A DNA stretch of 64,000 nt from the NCBI GenBank assembly GCA_029204225.1, contig CM055097.1, forward strand, positions 40,713,028-40,777,027, read 5' to 3'. Of the stretch, positions 22,488-33,854 are shown piece after piece. The DNA is from Diphasiastrum complanatum (Eukaryota; Streptophyta; Lycopodiopsida; Lycopodiales; Lycopodiaceae). The notes beneath the pieces are model-generated. The model had not been told where the DNA came from, did not search any database, and worked only from the letters and a program-made list of their open reading frames with translations. The translations under genes were made by a program, and so were the position numbers. The first letter of the stretch is position 1. Each line of letters opens with the position of its first letter.

Positions 22488-25400
22488 CTCTCCCTCAATG
22501 ATCAACGTCTCTCTTTATTTTAGAGTTTACTCTATTCATGGAACACACCTCCATGATTATATTACAAGTAAAGGCTTTTTACATAACCAGATCTAAGCCA
22601 GGTTTGGCTCCAAGATTCTCAAACTTTTCTTTACTTAAAGCTTTCGTAAAATATCAGCAACTTGTAACAACGTAGAATAGTGTACAATACTTATATCTTC
22701 AGATTTTAGCTTCTCATGCACAAAGTGATACTTTATCTCAATATGTTTTGTCCTTGTGTGAAAGACATGATTCTTAGCCAATTGTATTCCACTTTGACTA
22801 TCACAGAAAATAACAGTAGGATTTACCTGCTTCATGCCAATCTCACATAACAACTTACGTAGCCAAACAGCTTCCTAGGTAGCAGAACTTAACGCTTTAT
22901 ATTTGGCTTCTGTAGAAGAAAGAGAAACAGTGTCTTGCTTCTTGCTAGACCATGAAAAACAATTGCTACCAAAATTGAAGGCATAACTTGTTGTTGACTT
23001 TCTATCATCTATACTTCCTGCCCAATTAGCGTCAGCATAACCTTTCAACTTAGGTAAAACACTTTGTCTTTTGTAGATTAGACCAAGGTTAGGTGTACCT
23101 TTCACATACCTCAAAATCCTTTTTGCAACTTTCCAATGGTCCATAGTGGGTGATGACATGAATTGGCTAATCAAACTTATAGCATAGCAGATATCAGGAC
23201 GTGTAGTCGTAAGATATATTAAACTTCCAACTAACTGACGAAATAGTGTAGCATCAACATGTGCACTATCATCAATACGAGATAATTTCTTACCAGCTTC
23301 GCAAGGGGTGATGGAAGGTTTGCACTCTGTCATATGAAATCTCTCCAATATCTCGCCCACATACTTGTTTTGACATAACTTGATATCACTGCTAGTTTGA
23401 CATACTTCGACACCCAACCAATAGTGCATAAGATCTAAATCTGTCATCTCAAATTGCTTGCATAAGTTGGCTTTGATAGAACGAGTGAGGTTCTCATCAT
23501 TGTCAGTGATAATGATATCATCAACGTAAAGTACAATCAAGGCAATGTTGTCATCATTTATAAGAACATAAAGGTTTGGATCTGAATTTGTTCTTATAAA
23601 TCCATGAGAAAGAAAGTAATTGTCAATGCGTCCATACCATGCGCGTGGCGCTTGCTTAAGGCCATAAAGTGCTTTGTGTAGTTTACATACCTTCTATTCT
23701 TGCCCTTTTGCCATGAAGCCCTTCGGTTGGACCATGTAAACTTCTTCCTCTAAGTCACCATTCAAAAATGCAGACTTCACATCCATTTGATGGATCTTCC
23801 ACCCAAAATGAGATGCTAAGGCAATGATAAGACGTAGCGTAGTCCACTTAGCCACTGGAGCAAATGTTTCTTCATAGTCAATTCCTTTGCCTTGCTCATA
23901 ACCCTTCACTACTAGGCATGTCTTATACTTTGCTATTGTCCACATGAAACTTTGTTCTAAACACCCATTTGTTGTCAATGGGTTTCTTTCCAAGTGGTAG
24001 ATCAACCAACTCCCATGTATTATGCCTGTGGATGGATTCTATCTCTTCTTCCCTTGCCCTTTGCCACTCTTTGTGATCTTTTGCTTCATCAAAGGTTGAT
24101 GGCTCTTGACACTTCAAAATGTAAGTCATTAGGGCATAGTTCACATGATAACAATCGAGAGACTTCCTTTCCCGTGTTGATCTTCTCACTTCACTTTGTG
24201 TGCTAGATCCTGTTTGATTTAGCTTTGCGTCCTTCATGATCTTTTCATACCATTTTGGTATCTTAGATTCAGGTGATACACTACGTGAAGAGTATGTATC
24301 CCAAGGAGTGTCCAACTAATGTCTCTTACTTCCAACCGGTTTCTCCTTTATTGCTCCTATTGGCAAGTACCTCCCCCTAGGCTCTTGAATAGGTGGTGTT
24401 CTTTCATACTTGCCCTCTCGACTATCGTCTTCATGTGCATCATTTTGTGGTGCATTTTCTTCCTCCAAAATTGTGGGAAGTCTTTTGGTGCTTTCACCAC
24501 TTGCATGGTCTTCATCTTCATACCTATGCGTTTCATCAAAGATCACATCTTTGCTAATGTGAATCTTATTCATTATCGGATCAAAACACCTGTAAGCTTT
24601 CGTTCTTTCATCATAACCGACGAAGATACACTTGATTGCTTTGGCATCAAGTTTCTTTCACTCCTCCTTTGGCACATGTACATAGGCCTTACATCCAATG
24701 ACACAAAACTTGTCGATTTTTGGCTTTATTCCAGTAAATGCTTCTTCAGGAGTCACATTTGGAACCACAACTGTAGGGCTCTTGTTTTGCAAGAATGTTG
24801 TCGCACTGCACGCTCCCGACCAAAGTGAATCGGTCAAGCCCATTTGCTTCATCATGGAGCGTGCACTCTCCATAATAGTTCTGTTTTTCCTTTCAGCTAC
24901 ACCATTACTATGTGGCGTGTGTGATTGTGTGAATTGTCTTTTGATGCCGTGTTCTTTGCAAAATTCCTCAAAATCATCAAAGTTGTATTAGTCCCCTCTA
25001 TCAGATCTTAGCGCTAGTTGGTTCTCTACCAAAGTCTTGAACTCCTTGAAGCGAGCAAAAGCGTCAGATTTCTTCTTCAAGAAATAAATCCATGTCCTCC
25101 TAGAGTAATCATCTATGAAAGTCATAAAATAATATGCTTTCCCCAACGACATGGTCTTCATTGGGCCACACAGGTCGTTGTGAATGAGTTCCAACAGTTT
25201 CTTAGCTCTTGCAGGTCCACCTTTTTTGAATGTCTCCTTGTGATGCTTTCCCATGACACATCCTTCACATATTGCGTGATGATCATCCTGCAATGCTGAT
25301 AACCCTATTACCATCTTCAACTTCGCCATCAATCTCAAGCTCCCATAGTTCAAGTGACCAAGTCTTCTGTGCCACAACTCAGATTGAGATGCTGTTGAGA

Positions 25401-26481
25401 TAGCCAAACCATATTCTCTTAGTTTTGCATCCAATTTATAAAGGCCACAATTACTATCTCTATAACCTTTCGCCACCACTTTATGGTTGTGGTTCATATC
25501 CCTCATAAGGCATCCATCCTTGACAAATTCAACCTTAAGATGTTGATTTGCCATTACTCCGACAGAAAGCAAACTCTTTTTGAGTCTAGGAACATAAAGC
25601 ACATTAGGGATATTCTTGATTTTACCATCAGAAAATTGCACATGTACGTTGCCTGTATTGGCATTCCTCCCCATTGGCTTGAGTGACTTTACCCCCATCA
25701 TGAATTGGTGAGAATTTCTCAAACCAATCACGTTTCCCGGTCATATGCCTTGTGGCACCTAAATCTATGAACCATCTGGCACCATCATCAACCTGGGATG
25801 CCAATGCCGATGAGAAGACACTTGTCTTGTCATCTTCTCCATCATCACTTTTCCCGCCTTTATGTCCGCTTTTTTCTTGTAACACTCGCGTGCCCAATGA
25901 CCCGGTTTGTGGCAATAGAAACATTTGTCTTTCTTCTTCTTTTTCCCCTTTGATGACATCTCTCCCTCGTCGTCATCATCCTCGGATTTCTTGGGAATCC
26001 TCTTCCATCCTTTCTGCTTGCCTTTAGAAAGCAAGGCTTCATCCTCTTATGGGGTTTGCCTTGACTTTACCACTTCGCGACGCTGCTCTTCCTGCAACAT
26101 GATTCCATGGAAGTCTTCAAAAGTAGGCAACCTCTCCCTCGAAACAATGCCACTCACAAACATCTGTAGCCCTTCCGAGACACCGCTCATTGTGGTATGT
26201 ACCAATTCAATGTCCCTAATTGGTTCTCCAATTGCCACAAGTTGATCTCTCAGCTCCTTTATCCTGGTGAAGAAAGATCTCACTGATTCACTTTCTTCCA
26301 TCCTTACTGCGTTCAATCTCGACTTCAAGAACATGGACCGAGCTGGATTGCAAGTTTGAAATTGCATTCTAAGAGCTTCCCAATCTCCCTAGCCATCGTG
26401 GCATCACTTATATGAGTGATCACATGGTCTTTCACTGAAAGATTGATCAAGGACAATGCTCTCTGTGCCTTTTTATTAACT
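22488..26481 (-). pseudogene. Copia retrotransposon, nearly full pol, 5' truncated
   Basis: In minus-strand order: gag (VRMEESESVRSFFTRIKELRD, 26047-26367); CCHC knuckle CFYCHKPGHWAREC (about 25900); protease WFIDLGATRHM (catalytic D-S-G changed to D-L-G); integrase HHCC and DLCGPM region (24988-25731), then 24658-24873; linker; RT start WVFRTKFHVDNSKV, FAPVAKWTTLRLIIAL, MDVKSAFLNGDLEE (23694-24315); RT core with YVDDIII (22875-23540); RNase H to 22635. Several stops and frame shifts. The gag starts only at KKAQRALSLINLSVKD, so the 5' LTR, leader and about 60 gag residues are gone. It is related to the Copia split across 32317-48895. Confidence 0.88.
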
Positions 26482-27950
26482 CGGCTTGGAAATTGAAGCC
26501 AGCAATCATAGATATAAAGTTTATCTAGCTTCAGGAGCAGAGTTGGAGACTTGGAACGTAAAAGTCCCGAAGCTTCCAGTTTTGATGCAAGGACACATAG
26601 AATTAGTTAATTTTCATGTTTTAGACCTAGCTCGTACTAAATTAATCTTAGGTTACGAATGGTTATTTAGTAAGTTGTCTTATCTGTTAATTGATTTTGA
26701 GAAGCATGTTTTCACTTTCAAGGAGGGTGATAAGGTAGTTACATTGTTTGGCAGTAATTTTGTACGTCCGTTGGATCAGATTTCTACAGTTAATAAAATG
26801 GAAACATTGGATTATTCTGAGCATGAAGTTTTTTCAATATGTGCTATTCTAGTTGTGGATGTTCCTAAAATGAATCTAAATGGTTGTGACTTCTCAACAT
26901 TTCTTAACTCAATAAATTTAGATCATGAACAAGCAGTGAAAGAACAGATCATAAATGAATTTGAATTACCTCATGGTTTACCACCATCTAGGTCAGCAAA
27001 CCACAAGATTGAGTTAATTCCAAGAAGTCAACCTGTTTCTAGACAATCTTATAGGTTCTCTCAGAAAGAGGAGATAGAGATTTCAAATCAAATAGAAAAC
27101 TATCTGAGGATGAGACATATACAACCTATTAAATCACCATGGGGAGCTCTTGTTTTTCTTAAAGCAAAGAAAGATGGAGGTTTTCGGATGTGTGTGGATT
27201 ACAAGGGTCTTAATAAAGTGACTATCAAAAATAAATATCCATTACCCAGGATGGATGACCCTGTAGATCGCTTGGGTGGAGCTCGGTATTTCACCAAGAT
27301 AGATCTCAGGACAGGGTACCATCAAATAAGAATTAAGTCAAAAGATGTCCAAAAGACAAGATTTCGTTCTAGATTTGGTCATTATGAGTTCTTAGTGTTG
27401 CCATTTGGATTAAAGAATGCTCCAACAATGTTCCAGCAACTGATGAACGATTTATTTCATCCATATTTGGGGAAGTTTGTGGTTGTATTCTTAGACGACA
27501 TTCTCGTTTACAATAAATCCTTGGTGGGACACGTAGAACACCTAAAAAGCGTCTTGATGAAACTCCGTCGGGAGTTACTCTACGCTAAAGAGTCAAAGTG
27601 TGAATTCTTTAAGCAAGAGTTGCTTTATCTCAGTCATAAGATCACAGTAAATGGGATCAAGATTGACAAGGATAAAATCAAGATTGTGATTGAGTGGCCA
27701 ATTCCGGGAATTGTGAGGCAAGTAAAGTCATTTTTAGATTTTACACTTTTCTTCAAGAGATTTATTGAGGATTATTCTAAGTTAGCAGCACCGCTTAATA
27801 ATTTAACAAAGGGATTTGTTAATAAAAAGAAAAAGAGGAATCAACCTAGTCTGCCTATTGTTTGAAATGAGAAATTGAATCAATGTTTTGAGAAACTTAA
27901 AACAATCATTGTTTTAGCTCCCGTGTTACAAATTGCAAATTCAGATTTAC
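26482..27950 (+). pseudogene. Gypsy protease end and reverse transcriptase
   Basis: The plus-strand frame 26486-27865 begins within the protease (LVNFHVLDLARTKLILGYEWL), continues through LPHGLPPSR and RQSYRFS into RT ([42 protein letters not shown], split here only for reference) with an intact catalytic FLDDILVY. It ends in the connection to RNase H (PLNNLTKG). It stops at 27865 and fades by about 27950. RNase H and integrase are missing. Confidence 0.85.
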
Positions 27951-28585
27951 CTTACTGCTTCTTCTTTTCACTGTTGTACTTTAAAGTTCGGTAGTCCTTG
28001 ATTTCGTGGCCAGTCCTCTTACAATATCTGCAGAAAAGCTTCTGCACTGGTAATCATGAAGAGCTTAAATTCGATCCTGGACCGGAATTTGGTCCAGACT
28101 ACATGTTGCTCTTCTTGTCAGTAGAGTCTAATTTTGTATACCTCTTGGATCTAAACTTCTGATTTTTTGAATACAGAGCTCCGGTCTACCATATTAGGAC
28201 TATTCCAGGTCCTTAACCAAATATGGCCATAACACTTGTAGAAATCCAAATGAACCTCATGCAACCTTTTAGAGTTAGTGAGTTGGAAGTAGTAGACACA
28301 CTTATCTCTCTTCGATGTGGTGAACCATGAGGCTCAAGAACATCAATGGCCTACACACCATCAGCCTCTTTGGTGGCATCATGCATGTGGCTTGCATGCA
28401 TACAGTATGACATTGCATGCTATCTAAACTTCTGCATGTCATCAAAATTGAATCTACCTAACTCAAATCCGACCTATACTAGAAGGTTATGTGCTCAATT
28501 CACATACCTTTTATGTACAACATGAAATATAGTGAAAATAGCCATGGACATGGCCCCAAACTCGAGATAGGAAGATAATATTTTA
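27951..28585 (-). pseudogene. Degenerate gag zinc-knuckle fragment and spacer
   Basis: At about 27975-28060 the minus strand reads KLFCRYCKRTGHEIKDYRTL, a CCHC zinc knuckle whose last cysteine is replaced by tyrosine. A Lys/Ser-rich linker containing stops precedes it. The remainder to 28585 has no recognisable frame; part of it is probably the 3' LTR of the Copia to the right. Confidence 0.45.
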
Positions 28586-28597
28586 ATAATCATCACA

Positions 28598-30880
28598 CTC
28601 CTTAAAATTTATGTTCCTATCAACATAGACTTCAAAATTAGGCCAAGGTTAGACCTCATCTTGATAAAGACATTCTTGAGTAGTGGATTGGTGAGAAGAT
28701 CTACAACACAATTTGTAGAATCAACATGGTCCAGTGAGATCTCTCTCCCAATGACTTTTTCTCTTACAAAATGATGAGCTACTTCAATGTGTTTGCTCCT
28801 TGCATGGAAAACTGGGTTATTTGCAAGAGCTTGAGCAGAAATATTGTCATTCTTGATAATTGGAAGATATTCATCTGCATAACACTTTAGCTCCAAAAGT
28901 AGCATTTTGATCCATAAAATCTCCTTTCTTGAGGTTGTAAGAGATTTGTACTCATCTTCACAAGATGATAAGGAAATAGTTGCCTGCTTCTTTGATAGCC
29001 AAGAAACCAAGTTCCCTCCAAGAAATATAGTGTAAGCACTTGTGGATTTTCTATCCAACCTGTCTCCTACAAAATCTGAATCTGAAAAAGCAATCAAAGT
29101 CAGATCTTCTCCCTTGTAGAATAATCCATAATCTAAGGTAGAAGACATATACCTCAAGATTCTTTTAGCCAACTTCTAGTGATATAACTTTGGATCCTGC
29201 ATGTGTTGACTTAGCTTATGAACACAAAAGCTTAGATTAGGCCTAGTCACTATTAACCAAATAAGTGAGCCAATAAGACTCCTATAAAGAGTGATGTCCT
29301 CAAAGGATTTTTCATAATCTTTCATAGGAACTTTTATAGTGTGCTCCATAGCTGTATCTATGCCTTCACAATTTTCCATTGGAAATTTCTTGAGCATGGA
29401 AAGTGCATATCTACTTTGGCTTATAAATGCATGACCTTTCCAGAAATCTATTTCAAGGCCTAGAATATAGTGAAGAACTCCTAAGTCTTGCATCTTAAAC
29501 TCAGTACCAAGTGCATGCTTAGTTTCTTCAACTAGCTTCTCATTATTTCCACAAAGAATGATATCATCTACATAGATGAGAAGAATAATTACAAAGCTAT
29601 CTACAAACTTATAATACAGAGAAGGGTCATATTCACTTAGACAAAATCCGAGTGATATGAGATAGGAGTTGAGCCTTGCATACCAAGACCTTGGTGCTTG
29701 TTTCAGTCCATAGAGACTTTTGAACAAAAGACAAACTTTTGATTCATCACCTTCTTTCACAAAACCTGGAGGTTGCTCCATGTAAATCTCCTCCTCAAGG
29801 TAACCATTGAGAAATGCATTAGAAACATCAAGCTGAAACATACTCCAATTGTGAAAACATGCAAGAGATATAAGTATTCAGATTGTTACCATCTTTGCAA
29901 CTGGTGCAAAGGTGTCTTCATAGTCAAGACCTTTGATTTGTGAGTCCCCTTTGGCACAAAGTCTTGCTTTATGCTTATTGATAGATCCAACATGATTATT
30001 CTTGATTCTGAAAACCCACTTACATCCAATCACATGCATGTTGTTTGGTGGCTCCACAAGCTCCCATGTGTTATTTGACATCAAGGCTTCAAACTCTTGG
30101 GTCATTGCTTCAACCCACGTCTTGGATTGAAGAGCTTCTTGGACATCTTTAGGCTCTTCATCTGATATGAAGAGAGCATGATAGGAAGTTTCACCTTCCA
30201 CTTGCCTTCCTTCTTCATCATATGTGAGCTTCCTTGGCTCATATCGTGCTCGTGTAGATCTTCTTGGTGTGGTAGCTTGAATTTGCTCCTCCTCAAGCCT
30301 CGGCCTCACCAACTCTTGAGCAGCATCAAGATTGATGATTGATCTTGCATGAGACTCCTTGATCTGTGCATCATCCAAGTTAAACTTCTGATCTTCATGG
30401 AAGATCACATCTCTACTAACAACATTCTTGTCAGTAGAAGGAAGATATACTTTGTATGCTTTTTTAGTGGATGCATATCCTACAAAAATTTCTTTAATTG
30501 CACTAGGATCTTCCTTCTTCCTAGTTTCTAGAGGCACATGCACAAAGCATACACAGCCAAAAATCCTAAGATGATCTACCTTAGGCTTTTTCTTATACAA
30601 CATCTCAAATGGTGTTTTTCCTCCTATTGCAAGATTTGGAAGCCTATTACAAAGATAGTTTGCTGCCTCTCCCCAAAATTCTTTAGCAGAGAAGCTTCTA
30701 GCCTAATGGCTTTTGCACATTCACACAAAGTTCTATTTTTTCTCTCAGCAACTCCATTTTGCTGAGGAGTATATGAACAAGAAAACTCTCTTTGAATGCC
30801 CTCTTTCTCACAAAAGTCTTTAAACTTATTGGAAGTGTATTCTCCTCCACTATCACTTCTCATCATGAATAATGATGTCA
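28598..30880 (-). pseudogene. Copia pol, older relative of the intact Copia
   Basis: Minus strand. 30624-30881 is integrase with MRSDSGGEYTSNKFKDFCEK and QQNGVAERKNRTLCECAKA. 29878-30603 covers the integrase tail and start of RT (WVFRIKNNHVGS, FAPVAKMVTI). 29176-29841 is the RT core with LIYVDDIILCGNN, and 28609-29172 is RNase H with FSDSDFVGDRLDRKSTSAY. The peptide pattern closely follows the intact Copia at 42123-46076. A polypurine tract AAGGAG precedes an LTR start TGTGATGATTATT at 28597. Frame breaks occur near 29174, 29860 and 30610. It is cut upstream inside integrase at about 30880, next to a splice-bounded exon start. Confidence 0.88.
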
Positions 30881-31130
30881 AACTAACAATCTACAAAATA
30901 GTTAGAAATAAACACCCATACTTAGCATAAACAATATTTACAAATTGGTAATTTAAAGTCAATTTATGTAAAAAAAAACTTACCATATCTCTGAATAAAA
31001 TAAGAAATCTTTGCAACTCTTCATCTTTTGAGTTGTTTGGGTATAGCCATTGGCATTCCTCCCAATCCTTGCAATTCAAGCTCTTTACCATAGCCTCTTG
31101 CACTTTCATGAAAAGCTTGTGTCTAAAAAA
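30881..31130 (-). pseudogene. Orphan internal exon with good splice sites
   Basis: The minus-strand reading KLFMKVQEAMVKSLNCKDWE...YPNNSKDEELQRFLILFRDM is preceded by an acceptor (TTTTTTTAG at about 31120) and ends at a strong donor ATG/GTAAGT at about 30984. The following intron ends at TTTTGTAG at about 30892, a few bases before the Copia begins. So a multi-exon gene was cut here by the Copia. I do not recognise the protein. A ParB-like or transposase-like helical region is possible. Confidence 0.4.
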
Positions 31131-31189
31131 ACATCAATGATTAGATGCAATTGAGTGAAAAATAAGAATCTTGATTTAGAAAATCAAAA

Positions 31190-31391
31190 TTATTTTTGAA
31201 ATTCTTTTCCCATTTCAGTAAGGCTGAGTTGTCTGTCGGCAACTCTTGACAAGACACTCACAACCACATCCTTTGATGGGATGCCTTGCATATTCTTCCA
31301 CTCCGATATCCCCATATCTTGGGGGATGGGGGCAAGAGTGGATTGTGTCAATTTTTTCTTTTGGGAGGACAACCCTTTTGGAAGTTGTCCC
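31190..31391 (-). pseudogene. Orphan exon cut by a Copia LTR
   Basis: The minus-strand frame QDMGISEWKNMQGI, then PSKDVVVSVLSRVADRQLSL and TEMGKEFQK, runs from the LTR edge (31391) leftwards. It probably belongs to the same gene as the exon at 30985-31120, since strand and order agree, though I could not find a clean donor. Family unknown. Confidence 0.3.
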
Positions 31392-31665
31392 ACTTAGAAT
31401 TTGCTTTGAACAGGAACACATTTCATGCTACACAGTAACACAGACAGAAAACACTCTCCACAACAAGCTCACATAGCAACTATATTTCACAAAATGAAAT
31501 TACACTGTACATATAGTTGTTCATTCAGACAACCCATGCATGACCCAGTTTGTTGTTGGCGGGACGCGTGTCCCGTCGACTTGCCTCGTGGCGAGGCCAA
31601 CTGATCCTTATCAATTGATAGGACCCACAGTACAGTAGCACAGTAATTCTACTTTAATTCTAACT
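31392..31665 (-). repeat. 3' LTR (274 bp) of a minus-strand Copia
   Basis: Starts ACTTAGAATT and ends AATTCTAACT on the plus strand. It is the inverted near-copy of 32317-32590, with the same length and shared GACGCGTGTCCC, TTGCCTCGTGGCGAGGCCAA and CATGCATG motifs. A purine tract TTTAAGGGAGAG lies just outside it at 31666-31677. The ends are not TG...CA. Confidence 0.85.
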
Positions 31666-32316
31666 CTCTCCCTTAAAGTAGAGTCTAATTTTTATACAGT
31701 CATATACATAGCTTTAAAGTCAACAAACTTTAAGTATAGAAAGCTTTGATCTAAACTTATCAAACTTTTCTCCAACAAGTGGCTTAGTGAAAATATCAGC
31801 TAGTTGTTTTTCCGTACTACAATGAACAACATGAATTTCACGACTCAGCAGCCTCTCACATATAAAATGATACTGAATCTCAATGTGTTTGGTACTCGTA
31901 TGGAACACTGGATTCTTTGCTAGCTGAATGCCACTCTGACTGTCCCTATGTAATGTTGTAGGATTTTTCTGCTTCATGCCAACTTCTTCCAAGATTTGTC
32001 TCAACCATATAGCTTCCTGTGCTGCACTACACATTGCCTTATACTCTGCTTCTGTGGTGGATAGAGCAATTGTACTTTGTTTCTTACTAGACCAGGAAAA
32101 GCAACTACCACAAAACTGGAATACATACCCTGTGGTGGATCTACGATCATCATAGTCATCACCACAATCCGCATCCACATAGCCACACAACTCAGGTAAA
32201 CCATCATGCTTCCTGTAAATCAAGCCATAATCTGAAGTGCCTTTCACATAATGCAAAATGTGTTTAGCTGCCTTCCAATGCGTTTCTGTAGGTGCTGCCA
32301 TAAACTGACTTACAAT
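31666..32316 (-). pseudogene. Copia RNase H fragment
   Basis: The minus strand reads HWKAAKHILHYVKGTSDYGL, CGYVDADCGDDYDDRRSTTG, CFSWSSKKQSTIALSTTEAE, SQSGIQLAKNPVFHTSTKHI and DIFTKPL, an open Copia RNase H of 193 codons (31720-32301). It is cut at 32316 by the LTR of a plus-strand copy of the same family. Confidence 0.88.
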
Positions 32317-32590
32317 AGTTAGAATTAAAGTGGAATCATTGTGCTACTGTACTGTGGGTCCTATCAGTTGATAAGGATCAGTTGGCCTCGCCACGAGGCA
32401 AGTCAACGAGACACGCGTCCCACCAACGGCAACCTGGGTCATGCATGGGTTGCCTGAGTGAACAACTATATGTACAGTGTAATTTCATTTTGAGAAATAC
32501 AGTTGCTATGTGAGCTTGTTGTGGAGAGTGTTTTCTGTTTGTGTTATTGTATAGTATGATCTGTGTTCCTGTGCAAAGCAAATTCTAAGT
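32317..32590 (+). repeat. 5' LTR (274 bp) of the outer Copia
   Basis: Runs from AGTTAGAATT to AATTCTAAGT and is followed at once by TGGTATCAAAG. Length and sequence match the inverted LTR at 31392-31665. The ends form an inverted repeat TTAGAATT/AATTCTAA but lack canonical TG...CA. Confidence 0.85.
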
Positions 32591-32603
32591 TGGTATCAAA
32601 GTC
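32591..32603 (+). other. Primer-binding site of the outer Copia
   Basis: TGGTATCAAAGTC directly follows the LTR and matches the plant initiator tRNA-Met 3' end complement (TGGTATCAGAGC) with small changes. Confidence 0.75.
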
Positions 32604-33481
32604 GTACAGGGAGTGTACACAGTACAACATCGTCGTTGAAGAGAGGTTCGGGAGAACTGTCTTTTGAGAGTTTGGGGTTTACGGGGGGTTGAAGACGGAA
32701 GGAGAAACACTGGTGTAGAGAGTTAAGCACACAGAAGCTTGGTGAGCTTGAGATTGTGTGAGAATTCAGAAACAAGGGTTGTCGGCTGAATCAGAACCTC
32801 AGCAAACGGAATTTTGAAATTCCAAAACAGGGTATTTGGTGTTTGCAGTCAGTGTGCATTCAATCGGATACCGTTCCACAAACGGATTGAAGCATCAGCT
32901 TTCCAGTGGTAGGGCAACCTCATAGCAGTTGATTTGGCCAGCCAGAGAGCTGTAAAAAACAAGCCAAGATCAAAGTTGTGAGAAAAACCCTGGCCTAGGG
33001 TTTGGAAGCAGAAAAGCAAAGTTTTCTCTCTATACTGATCTATTTTCCAAGCTGTAAAAAAATAGAGGAGGGCGTCCTGGCAGTGCAAGTCAGACCAGAG
33101 GAGGCCGTGGACAACCGCGACCCAGAGAGAGAGAGATGGTCAAGGATTCGTGAGGGAAGCCATAGCTGGAAACGAAGAGTGTAGGTGGTCGCGAGCAGGG
33201 GAGTCGCGGATCAGTTCGTTGTGGAACCAAGGGAGAACCCTAGCGTTCCGGAGTGAGCCGTGCTTGCAGGCTCATGGATCAGCGCACAAAAGCATCTAGG
33301 ACCGTAGGATGAGTCCCTATGAAGATCAATGATAGAGATCGTGCTTTTGGAAAGCAGTGTGAGCCATTGGATCTGTATTAGCCATTGGATGGCAAGTAAA
33401 GAGGCTGTGAAAGTTTGAAGGGCAATTGGGCCTTCAACTTCATTAAAAATTTTCATATTGAAATGAGAGTTGGGTCCCTTC
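32604..33481 (+). other. Leader of the outer Copia, left of the Gypsy insertion
   Basis: Untranslated leader between primer-binding site and gag. No frame of note. Its last bases, CCTTC (33477-33481), are one copy of the Gypsy target duplication. The leader resumes at 39765. Confidence 0.65.
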
Positions 33482-33838
33482 TGTAATAGATCCTAACACC
33501 ACAGTAGGGCAAACACTAACTCTTCCACCCAACCTTGCCTACTCCCTGATATAGAGTAAGCCCCTCCTAGCCCAGTGTGAGGACTGGTAGCATGCTACTG
33601 CCAAGTGTCGGCCACGTGTCACTGACGTGGCTGACTGCACGTCGGGACCCAACTGGGGTCCTATCCTGCTGACAGGGTCCCTAGGCTGTGTTAGGCCTGC
33701 CATGGCTATGGACCATGCTGGGGCACACTACTCACACTGTCTTGTCCTGTTGGTCATGTACACTGGACATGACCCTGACTGTGGTATCTGACCTATATGT
33801 GTTCTCTAAGGTTCGGCACTGGCTACGAGCTCGTAACA
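33482..33838 (-). repeat. 3' LTR of the chromoviral Gypsy
   Basis: TGTAATAGATCC...GAGCTCGTAACA, TG...CA ends. Near-identical to 39402-39759. On the coding strand it begins TGTTACGAGCTCGTAGCC. Confidence 0.95.
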
Positions 33839-33854
33839 CTCCCTCCCCCTTAAG
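33839..33854 (-). other. Polypurine tract of the chromoviral Gypsy
   Basis: The minus strand reads CTTAAGGGGGAGGGAG immediately before the 3' LTR. Confidence 0.85.
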
